DNA from: a virus
Strand: one strand, 5' to 3'
Virus record (IMG/VR): IMGVR_UViG_3300022200_003446
Span: 1 to 20,923 of that record
DNA: 20,923 nt
The position numbers and the translations under genes were made by a program. The notes beneath the pieces are model-generated. The model ran no database searches. It was given only the letters and a program-made list of their open reading frames with translations, and was not told the DNA's origin. Positions within the stretch are counted from its first letter, which is position 1. Each line of letters begins with the position of its first letter. Below, in pieces: positions 6,472 through 11,982 of the stretch.

Positions 6472-6916
6472 GCTAATGATTGGTGCTGTAGCCCTACTTA
6501 TGCTAACCCTACTAGGTGCTACTGTGTTTACCAAAGCAAACACTATTGACCCTAATGAGTCTATCCTAGTCAATCGTCTAGGTAAGTCTGACCTATGGAC
6601 TGTATCTGAAGCCTGTGTAAATACACCAGAGAAGTCTCTAGAAATTTACAATAAGGCTACTGCTCTAGCCAAGACAGAAAACATCTTTAATACACAAGAA
6701 GAGATTGCCTTATTTGCCAAGGCATTCACTGCTGTAACTCAGCGTCCATTTGCTGATGAACAGGAGTCAGAGCTTATTGTGGTAGAGTTCCCAAAGGATG
6801 ATGGCACCCTAGCTGGTGTTCTTGTTCTAGGCTTTAGGGGTAACTGTTGGTTAGGATCGTTTAGGTTGACTGCTGAGGCATGGACCTTGATGAAGGAGAA
6901 CATGAGGGGGGTTTAA
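6464..6916 (+). CDS. Exported or membrane-anchored protein of unknown function, 150 aa
   Basis: The N-terminus is MYKLMIGAVALLMLTLLGAT, then VFTKA. This is a classic Sec signal peptide or anchor, with a short positive start and a 17-18 residue hydrophobic core. Cleavage could occur after A25. ATG 6464 is chosen over 6458 because AGGA at 6453-6456 is 7 nt upstream of it. The mature region holds only two cysteines, C51 and C128, which could pair in the periplasm, and a beta-rich part (ELIVVEFPKDD, LAGVLVLGFRGNCWLGSF). I do not recognise the family. An early-operon exported phage protein could act at the host envelope (superinfection exclusion, lysis control or periplasmic inhibition); this is inference only. 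Confidence 0.8.
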   Translation: MYKLMIGAVALLMLTLLGATVFTKANTIDPNESILVNRLGKSDLWTVSEACVNTPEKSLEIYNKATALAKTENIFNTQEEIALFAKAFTAVTQRPFADEQESELIVVEFPKDDGTLAGVLVLGFRGNCWLGSFRLTAEAWTLMKENMRGV

Positions 6917-7212
6917 TGGCTAAGTGTAAGAACTGCGGGGCAGAGAAATCTAGAGATAGTCGTAAAGAACGATGCTATAAATGTGAAGCTAAGAAAGCTT
7001 CTACTAAAGAGAAGAAAGAATATCGAGCCTTTCAAAGAAAGCGTAGGGTTGAAGAAGGTATTACTGGTAAAGACGGTATGGCCAATGGAAACGGTAATAC
7101 ACACATTGCACATAGAAAAGATAGAAGCAAGGGTGGTGGGAATACTAAAGCCAATACATTTAAGCAAGTTGCATCAAAAAATCTTAGAAAGAAACGTACT
7201 AAGACAACATGA
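6916..7212 (+). CDS. Small HNH-endonuclease-like protein with zinc ribbon
   Basis: The product is 98 aa, starting at the TAATG overlap, with GAGGGGGG upstream. C4-x2-C7 and C20-x2-C23 form an N-terminal zinc ribbon. A Lys/Arg-rich helix follows, then an HNH-like core: H63-I-A-H66, a KGGGN turn (72-76), N80 and N89. The pattern HxxH...GGxN...N...N fits a compact beta-beta-alpha-metal nuclease, but the usual second zinc knuckle is absent and no clear catalytic general-base pair can be confirmed by eye. The protein is strongly basic, which suits DNA binding. Free-standing HNH proteins are common in phages as homing nucleases or packaging-linked nicking enzymes. Confidence 0.65.
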   Translation: MAKCKNCGAEKSRDSRKERCYKCEAKKASTKEKKEYRAFQRKRRVEEGITGKDGMANGNGNTHIAHRKDRSKGGGNTKANTFKQVASKNLRKKRTKTT

Positions 7213-7403
7213 ACATACGTATCTATGGAACAAACTCTGAGGGGCAAGAGGTTATTTATGACCACGAACCCACAGACTTATACGATATTGAATTAGTTGT
7301 TGACAAGAGTGGCCTCAAGGTTATATACGTAGATGTAGACGGTATTGACGTTGAGGAGCACTACTATACATTTGACCATAATAATCTAATGGTGGTGACA
7401 TAA
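7209..7403 (+). CDS. Hypothetical protein, 64 aa, acidic and beta-rich
   Basis: It overlaps the HNH-like gene by 4 nt (ATGA). The protein is rich in alternating hydrophobic and acidic residues (IRIYGTNSEGQEVIYDHEP, IELVVDKSGLKVIYVDVDG, HYYTFDHNNLMVVT), suggesting a small beta-sheet fold. No family is recognised. Net charge is negative. Small acidic phage proteins sometimes mimic DNA or inhibit host enzymes, but there is no specific evidence for that here. Confidence 0.68.
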   Translation: MNIRIYGTNSEGQEVIYDHEPTDLYDIELVVDKSGLKVIYVDVDGIDVEEHYYTFDHNNLMVVT

Positions 7404-7525
7404 TGCCAAAGAAGCTAGAAGAAATCCGTAAGGCAGTACAGAAAACAGGTAAGTCCAAAGATAGTGCCTATGCTATTGCTACTGCGGCATACAAGAAAAT
7501 GAAGTCTAAGAAGAAAAAGAAATGA
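7403..7525 (+). CDS. Short lysine-rich protein, 40 aa
   Basis: It fits exactly between neighbours, with a one-base overlap at the start (TAATG) and an ATGA overlap at the end. The sequence MPKKLEEIRKAVQKTGKSKD followed by SAYAIATAAYKKMKSKKKKK ends in a lysine tail. The KSKDSAYAIATAAYKK segment resembles a short motif I recall from other phage proteins, often at the C-terminus of larger ones. An Ala-rich amphipathic helix with a poly-Lys tail could bind DNA or membranes. Function unknown. Confidence 0.62.
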   Translation: MPKKLEEIRKAVQKTGKSKDSAYAIATAAYKKMKSKKKKK

Positions 7526-7707
7526 CACAGTATCGTTACGTAGTCACACACTATGATGAACCACTGACTTGTCCTATTGCTTCTTACCCTACTTACGATG
7601 AAGCTAGGCTCTTTGTAAATACTCACGACCAACCAGCCTACTACACAATCCATGAAGTCTTAGTATTAGGCTCAATCGAACCGATTGAACAGGAGACTAC
7701 AGAATGA
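7522..7707 (+). CDS. Hypothetical protein, 61 aa
   Basis: It starts on an ATGA overlap with the lysine-rich gene and ends on an ATGA overlap with the MazG-like gene. The sequence (MTQYRYVVTHYDEPLTCPIA, then SYPTYDEARLFVNTHDQPAY and a YTIHEVLVLG strand) suggests a small beta-alpha-beta fold: a strand, a helix beginning at DEARLF, and another strand. No family is recognised. The single cysteine is not part of a visible motif. Confidence 0.68.
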   Translation: MTQYRYVVTHYDEPLTCPIASYPTYDEARLFVNTHDQPAYYTIHEVLVLGSIEPIEQETTE

Positions 7708-8099
7708 CACCATACGATATGGTACTAGAGTTTCGTACTGCATTTGGGAAGAAGAATGAGTACAATCTAGCTAACGTAGAGAATCAACTGTCTCTTATTG
7801 AAGAGGAAGCAGACGAGCTATGGCATGAAGTTAATGGTGTGGATAGTTCTGGGTTCCTATTTCAGAAGGATATTGAAAAAGAAAAGTTGACAAAGGAACT
7901 CTGTGACCTTATCTATGTGTGCTACGACATGGCTATTGCACTAGAGCTACCAATCAATGAAGCCTTCTCTCGTGTACATGAATCCAACATGAGTAAGCTA
8001 GGTGAAGATGGTAAACCTATCTATCGTGAGGATGGTAAGGTACTGAAGGGGCCGAACTACAAGAAACCAGACCTGAGTGATTTATTTAATGATCCATAG
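7704..8099 (+). CDS. MazG/HisE-like nucleoside triphosphate pyrophosphohydrolase
   Basis: The product is 131 aa, with AGGAGA before the ATG. The all-alpha NTP-pyrophosphohydrolase signature is present: VENQLSLIEEEADELWHE (E34, E35, E38) and, one helix later, KELCDLIYVCYDMA (E65, D68). These acidic residues bind Mg for diphosphate release. The tail (MSKLGEDGKPIYREDGKVLK, then GPNYKKPDL) is the typical ending of phage MazG-like and phosphoribosyl-ATP-pyrophosphohydrolase-like proteins. In phages such enzymes are thought to clean or rebalance nucleotide pools, or alter host alarmone signalling. The location just before RNR fits a nucleotide-pool role. The exact substrate is not determinable here. 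Confidence 0.88.
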   Translation: MTPYDMVLEFRTAFGKKNEYNLANVENQLSLIEEEADELWHEVNGVDSSGFLFQKDIEKEKLTKELCDLIYVCYDMAIALELPINEAFSRVHESNMSKLGEDGKPIYREDGKVLKGPNYKKPDLSDLFNDP

Positions 8100-8259
8100 A
8101 CTTTTAGAACAACTAAAGAGTAGTGAAGGCAAAGAGGTAGTTATCATTTTCTGCCTCTTTTTCTTTCTCACACTCTTCGGAGTAATCCAATCACTGTACG
8201 CTTGGCATGACCATTCGATGAGGACAACACCCTACAATGAACAACTACCTACCCACTGA
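8089..8259 (+). CDS. Small single-pass membrane protein, 56 aa
   Basis: ATG 8089 lies inside the end of the MazG-like gene, and the stop is 23 nt inside RNR. A GTG at 8077 is an alternative start. One strong hydrophobic segment (VVIIFCLFFFLTLFGVIQSL) follows a short charged N-terminus (MIHRLLEQLKSSEGKE). The tail is polar and His-containing. The gene fills the 137-nt space between two real genes, so it is probably genuine. A single-span protein could be a holin-like, spanin-like or inhibitory membrane peptide, but nothing specific identifies it, and it is encoded in the nucleotide module rather than near a lysis cassette. Confidence 0.6.
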   Translation: MIHRLLEQLKSSEGKEVVIIFCLFFFLTLFGVIQSLYAWHDHSMRTTPYNEQLPTH

Positions 8260-10138
8260 CTACCAGAACTTCATAGCAACTTCACGCTATGCCCGTTGGA
8301 TCGAAACAGAAGGACGTAGAGAGACATGGCCTGAGACTGTCTCTAGGTATATTGAAAACGTAGTAGAGCCTAAGCTAAACGATAAGAAGCTAGTCAAGGA
8401 ACTAGAAGAAGCTATCCTTAACCTTGAGGTTATGCCTTCTATGCGAGCACTAATGACTGCTGGTGTAGCCCTACATCGTGATAACACTTGTGCCTACAAC
8501 TGTAGCTACCTGCCTGTGGATGATCCCAAGTCCTTCGATGAAGCTATGTTCATCCTTATGTGTGGTACTGGAGTAGGCTTTAGTGTAGAGCGTCAGTTCG
8601 TAACGAAGCTACCAGAGGTTCCTATCATCTATGACTCTGACACTGTTGTTGCAGTCAAGGATAGCAAGGAAGGATGGGCTAAGGCACTACGTCAGCTTAT
8701 TGCACTACTCTACAGTGGTGAAGCACCTAAGTGGGACACATCTAGGGTTCGTCCTGCTGGTGCAAAGCTAAAGACATTTGGTGGTCGTGCCTCTGGTCCC
8801 GGTCCTCTTGTTGATCTGTTTAACTTTGTTGTACGTACATTCAAGGGTGCACAGGGACGTAAGCTAAGTTCTATCGAATGCCATGACATCATGTGCAAGA
8901 TTGGTGAAGTAGTAGTCGTAGGTGGTGTACGTAGGTCAGCCATGATCTCACTGAGCAATCTTAGTGATGACCGTATGCGCCATGCCAAGAGTGGTGCATG
9001 GTGGGAGAATGATCCTCAACGTGCTCTAGCCAATAACTCTGTAGCTTACACTGAAAAGCCAGATGCTGTATCATTTATGCGTGAGTGGATGGCCCTAGTT
9101 GAATCAGGTAGTGGCGAACGTGGTATCTTCAATCGTCAGGCTTCTGTTAAGCAAGTGACAAAGAATGGCCGTAGGGACAGTAACTGGGAGTTTGGTACTA
9201 ATCCATGCTCAGAGATTATCCTTCGTCCATACCAGTTCTGTAATCTCACAGAGGCTGTTGTAAGGGCTACTGATACCTTTGGCGACATTGCTCGTAAGGT
9301 ACGTCTAGCAACGGTTCTAGGGACCATACAGAGCACTTACACTGACTTCCCATATCTACGTAAACTCTGGAAGAAGAACACTGAGGATGAGCGTCTGTTA
9401 GGTGTATCTCTGACGGGTATCATGGACAATAAGCTACTCACTGCTGCTAACATGGACCTAGAAGAAGGACTAACCGAACTAAAGCAGATTGCCATTGATA
9501 CTAATGCACACCTAGCTTCAGTACTTGGTATTGAGCCTAGTGCAGCTATCACTTGTGTCAAACCTTCAGGCACAGTATCTCAGCTAGTGGATAGCTCTAG
9601 TGGTATCCATCCTCGTCATAGTCACTTCTATATCCGTACTGTACGTGGTGATAACAAAGACCCACTAACCCAGTTCATGGAAGATCAGGGTATTCCTAGT
9701 GAACCATGCGTTATGAAGCCAGACTCTACTACTGTCTTTAGCTTCCCTGTACAGGCTCCAGAGGATGCTATCGTTACAGAGGATTTGACTGCTATCGAAC
9801 AACTCAATACGTGGCTTATCTACCAGCGTCACTGGTGTGAACACAAGCCTTCTGTTACGATCAATGTACGTAAGGATGAATGGTTTGAGGTAGGTGCCTT
9901 TGTCTACAAGCACTTTGATGAGATGAGTGGTGTATCCTTCCTGCCCTACAATGAGCATACGTACCAACAGGCACCATACCAAGAGATTACCAAGGAACAG
10001 TACGAAGAAGCCCTAGCCAAGATGCCAGAGAGTATTGACTGGGACAAGCTAAAGGAGTATGAAGTTGAGGATACGACCAAGGCTAGCCAGACATTTGCTT
10101 GCTCTGGTGAATCATGTGAGATAGTGGACCTAACCTAA
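8237..10138 (+). CDS. nrdJ: Class II (adenosylcobalamin-dependent) ribonucleotide reductase
   Basis: The product is 633 aa (Lactobacillus leichmannii RTPR is 739). It reduces ribonucleotides to deoxyribonucleotides with B12-generated radical chemistry. Active-site residues line up with RTPR: C89 (YNCSYLPVD, RTPR C119), N322-P-C324-S-E326 (NPCSEI; radical Cys C408 and E410), C335 (FCNL; C419), and C-terminal redox pair C622/C627 (CSGESC, the same x4 spacing as C731/C736). FILMCGTGVGFSVER and CVKPSGTVSQL are family core segments. The monomeric form needs no NrdF partner, and none is present. The glutaredoxin gene starts on its stop codon and probably re-reduces it. The ribosome site is weak (AGGA, 11-13 nt spacing). 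The gene is unusually rich in CTAG (16 sites). Confidence 0.95.
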   Translation: MNNYLPTDYQNFIATSRYARWIETEGRRETWPETVSRYIENVVEPKLNDKKLVKELEEAILNLEVMPSMRALMTAGVALHRDNTCAYNCSYLPVDDPKSFDEAMFILMCGTGVGFSVERQFVTKLPEVPIIYDSDTVVAVKDSKEGWAKALRQLIALLYSGEAPKWDTSRVRPAGAKLKTFGGRASGPGPLVDLFNFVVRTFKGAQGRKLSSIECHDIMCKIGEVVVVGGVRRSAMISLSNLSDDRMRHAKSGAWWENDPQRALANNSVAYTEKPDAVSFMREWMALVESGSGERGIFNRQASVKQVTKNGRRDSNWEFGTNPCSEIILRPYQFCNLTEAVVRATDTFGDIARKVRLATVLGTIQSTYTDFPYLRKLWKKNTEDERLLGVSLTGIMDNKLLTAANMDLEEGLTELKQIAIDTNAHLASVLGIEPSAAITCVKPSGTVSQLVDSSSGIHPRHSHFYIRTVRGDNKDPLTQFMEDQGIPSEPCVMKPDSTTVFSFPVQAPEDAIVTEDLTAIEQLNTWLIYQRHWCEHKPSVTINVRKDEWFEVGAFVYKHFDEMSGVSFLPYNEHTYQQAPYQEITKEQYEEALAKMPESIDWDKLKEYEVEDTTKASQTFACSGESCEIVDLT

Positions 10139-10359
10139 TGTATGCAGTAATCTCAAGAAATAATTGTGTATGGTGTGATAGAGTAAGGGAGTACCTAAAG
10201 GAGCATACTGGTAAAGAAGTCTTTCAGTATAAGATAGATGAACATCCTATACTCTTAGACTTTGTTAAGGCAGCAGGCTTTAACACTGTTCCAGTTGTGT
10301 TCCACAATGGAGTTCTTATCGGAGGTATGGAAGACACAAGGGACTATATAGGAGTGTAA
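10138..10359 (+). CDS. Glutaredoxin (NrdH/Grx-type)
   Basis: The product is 73 aa with a thioredoxin fold: N-terminal strand MYAVISR, active-site C10-V-W-C13, cis-Pro motif TVP (P52), and the GG-containing C-terminal helix start (IGGMEDTRDYI). The length and CxxC position are typical of single-domain glutaredoxins. It starts on the last base of the RNR stop (TAATG), a coupling often seen when the redoxin is the dedicated electron donor. It would reduce the C-terminal cysteine pair of the RNR using host glutathione or thioredoxin reductase. Which host reductase serves it is unknown. Confidence 0.93.
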   Translation: MYAVISRNNCVWCDRVREYLKEHTGKEVFQYKIDEHPILLDFVKAAGFNTVPVVFHNGVLIGGMEDTRDYIGV

Positions 10360-10360
10360 C

Positions 10361-10606
10361 ATGAAGATCAAGGCAACAGAGACTAAAGAAGTATGGATTG
10401 AGTTTTCCTTCAGTAGTCTAGATGGTGACGATATGGATGAAGAAACTGTCTATGCAATCATTGATGCTGAGACACAAGGGTTAGAGGATGCAGGGTATAT
10501 GCTTGACTATGACTCAGAACTATGGTCTAAAGAGGATGGTAACGAATCCCTATTCGTAGAACATAGTTGGATTAAGATTGAGGAGTTAGATGACAAAGGC
10601 GACTGA
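10361..10606 (+). CDS. Hypothetical acidic protein, 81 aa
   Basis: AGGAG precedes the ATG with good spacing. The protein is strongly acidic (SLDGDDMDEETVYAIIDAET, EDAGYMLDYDSELWSKEDG) with beta-like ends (KEVWIEFSFSS; LFVEHSWIKIEEL). I do not recognise a family. It lies between glutaredoxin and the DUF3310 gene, which it overlaps by 17 nt, so it is probably co-expressed with the nucleotide metabolism genes. A small regulatory or inhibitor protein is possible but unsupported. Confidence 0.72.
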   Translation: MKIKATETKEVWIEFSFSSLDGDDMDEETVYAIIDAETQGLEDAGYMLDYDSELWSKEDGNESLFVEHSWIKIEELDDKGD

Positions 10607-10805
10607 GAAGCAAGTAGGCGGTAGCCACTACAAGGACTGTGGTATCCAGCCTACTCAGTATATCGTGTCTAATAATCTAGGCTGGTGTGAGGGTAATGCC
10701 GTTAAGTATATCACAAGGCACCGACTAAAGGGACAGGGTAAGGCAGACATAGAGAAAGCAATCCACTACCTTGAACTACTCCTAGAACTAGAGTACAGCG
10801 AATAA
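10590..10805 (+). CDS. DUF3310 protein (T7 gp1.7-related family)
   Basis: The product is 71 aa, with GAGGAG before the ATG. It shows the DUF3310 signature: QVGGSHYK (H13/Y14), IQPTQYIVSNNL, CEGNAVKYITRHRLKGQGKA (E34, N36, K39, R43, K47) and DIEKAIHYLELLLELE. T7 gp1.7, which carries this domain, has been shown to be a nucleotide kinase for dGMP/dTMP, though gp1.7 is much larger. Here the domain stands alone, so catalytic activity is uncertain. It is the last gene of the rightward operon and ends 6 nt before the terminator hairpin, consistent with a nucleotide-pool role. Confidence 0.88.
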   Translation: MTKATEKQVGGSHYKDCGIQPTQYIVSNNLGWCEGNAVKYITRHRLKGQGKADIEKAIHYLELLLELEYSE

Positions 10806-10811
10806 AGTAAA

Positions 10812-10839
10812 ACCCCTTAAGGATTTCTCCTTAAGGGGT
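10812..10839. terminator. Bidirectional intrinsic terminator between converging modules
   Basis: A perfect 12-bp stem (ACCCCTTAAGGA paired with TCCTTAAGGGGT) closes a 4-nt loop (TTTC). On the - strand it is followed by TTTACTTTATT, a good T-rich tail. On the + strand the tail is weaker (CTATTGTTTC). It lies 6 nt after the last rightward stop and about 27 nt after the last leftward stop, so it most likely ends both transcription units. The short space around it (10806-10865) holds nothing else I can identify. Confidence 0.9.
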
Positions 10840-10865
10840 CTATTGTTTCGGATCACCAACTCTCT

Positions 10866-11447
10866 TTATTTACGACCAAATCCACGAGTACGTCTTAGTT
10901 TTTCTGCTTGTGAAGTGCCACGACCACCACCTAGAACCATCTCACCACCACGAGACTGAGGCTTAGGCTTCTGTGTTTTACGATATTCTTGTGCCTCTCT
11001 GGAGATAGCACCTCGCCTTGCATTAAGACTACTGGCACTTCGAGAAATAGCTTGTCTACTTCTTGCACTCCTCTTAAGAGAACCTGTTCCTGTAGGGAAT
11101 CCTAGCAATTTTACTGGCTTAGGAGATAGTGAACGAGCAGGAGCCTTTACTTCAGACCTAGATGACAATGAACGAGTAGTGTCTCTAGGTGCTGGTGGTG
11201 AACCAGATCCTACTTTACTTTTAGGACTACCATAAGTAGCACCAGACTTAGCCTTTGATTTAGAAAGACCAGCCTTGACCTTATTAGCAGTCTCCATGTT
11301 ACGTTTCTTCATTGGCTTAGGTGCAGACTTCTTAACTGCTCCTGTAACAGGAGTCTTCTTAGCTGGAGCCTTTGGTGCACCCTTCCAGTTACCTGTGCCA
11401 CCACCCATGTATTGATTGTCTGCTGCTTTACCCATACGTCTTGCCAT
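10866..11447 (-). CDS. Low-complexity, highly basic protein, 193 aa (late operon end)
   Basis: ATG 11447 is chosen because AAGGAAGG lies about 8 nt upstream. A GTG at 11456 would overlap the neighbour and has poor spacing. The protein is rich in Lys, Arg, Ser, Pro and Ala, with almost no hydrophobic core: APKAPAKKTPVTGAVKKSAP, RSLSSRSEVKAPARSLSPKP, GSLKRSARSRQAISRSASSL. It is probably largely disordered. Repeated ARSLS/TRSLSSRS-type blocks look like degenerate repeats. Its place at the 3' end of the virion operon suggests a DNA-binding or packaged virion component, but I do not recognise a family. Confidence 0.75.
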   Translation of the reverse strand: MARRMGKAADNQYMGGGTGNWKGAPKAPAKKTPVTGAVKKSAPKPMKKRNMETANKVKAGLSKSKAKSGATYGSPKSKVGSGSPPAPRDTTRSLSSRSEVKAPARSLSPKPVKLLGFPTGTGSLKRSARSRQAISRSASSLNARRGAISREAQEYRKTQKPKPQSRGGEMVLGGGRGTSQAEKLRRTRGFGRK

Positions 11448-11452
11448 TTGAA

Positions 11453-11821
11453 TCACCTTCCTTTCTTCTTTGGTTTAGGTCTAGGTTTAGGAACTGTTAG
11501 GGAACGAGAAGAACCAGCGCCCTGAGAACGAGAACGCTTCTTAGCTTGCTCTACTGCTTTTGGAGCACTAGTATAAATAGGATAAGAAGTCCCAGTACGT
11601 TTTTCATAGCTTTTTGCTACCTCTAAAATTCTGTCTTCAGATAAATGCCCTATATCCGTAACAGTACCGCTTTTTGTTTTCCATAGCGTATTGATGTTTT
11701 TATAACCAGCCCTCTTATTACCAATAGTTTTTGTTCTCTCTGTAGAGTAACCTCTACCACCTTTATTCTTTATTTTCTCACCTTTATTAAAAGGTCTATA
11801 TGGTTTTTCTAACTTTGCCAT
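11453..11821 (-). CDS. Basic hypothetical late protein, 122 aa
   Basis: A short domain with GGRGYSTERTKTIGN, then NINTLWKTKSGTVTDIG and RILEVAKSYEKRTGTSYPIY, followed by SAPKAVEQAKKRSRSQG and a basic tail (KPRPKPKKKGR). I recall proteins with a related order (S-ER, then N-PTLW, then a helix and FPxYxSxxxAxxxAxxRS) in podophage virion regions, with no defined function. The ordered part is about residues 20-95; the tail is likely disordered and DNA-binding. It follows the 51-aa gene by 5 nt in the late operon. Confidence 0.75.
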   Translation of the reverse strand: MAKLEKPYRPFNKGEKIKNKGGRGYSTERTKTIGNKRAGYKNINTLWKTKSGTVTDIGHLSEDRILEVAKSYEKRTGTSYPIYTSAPKAVEQAKKRSRSQGAGSSRSLTVPKPRPKPKKKGR

Positions 11822-11826
11822 TTTTG

Positions 11827-11982
11827 TTACGTTACTCTCTTCTTTGCTGTCTTCTTAGACTTCCTAAAGTCAGATGCGGTAGGTGCACCCTTGGAACCTA
11901 CCTTACGCATCTTCTCTCCAGACCCTGCTGCTATACGCTTACGTTTAGCATGAATGTTTGCATACAACCCTTGTTTAGCCAT
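11827..11982 (-). CDS. Small conserved-type basic phage protein, 51 aa
   Basis: The ATG overlaps the stop of the 1076-aa gene by one base (TAATG). The sequence starts MAKQGLYANIHAKRKRIAAG and continues SGEKMRKVGSKGAPTASDF, ending in a Lys-rich tail. I recognise the GLYANIHAKRKRI...GSxEKMRKxGxKGAPTxxxF pattern as one that recurs in small proteins of many tailed phages and prophages, without assigned function. It is strongly basic (over one quarter Lys/Arg). A packaged DNA-associated or assembly peptide is plausible from position and charge. Confidence 0.82.
   Translation of the reverse strand: MAKQGLYANIHAKRKRIAAGSGEKMRKVGSKGAPTASDFRKSKKTAKKRVT

Noticed and set aside
9665-9982. 105-codon open frame on the - strand inside the RNR gene
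   Set aside because: It lies wholly opposite a well-supported enzyme, has no ribosome site that stands out, and its translation shows no recognisable domain. It is a shadow of RNR codon usage.
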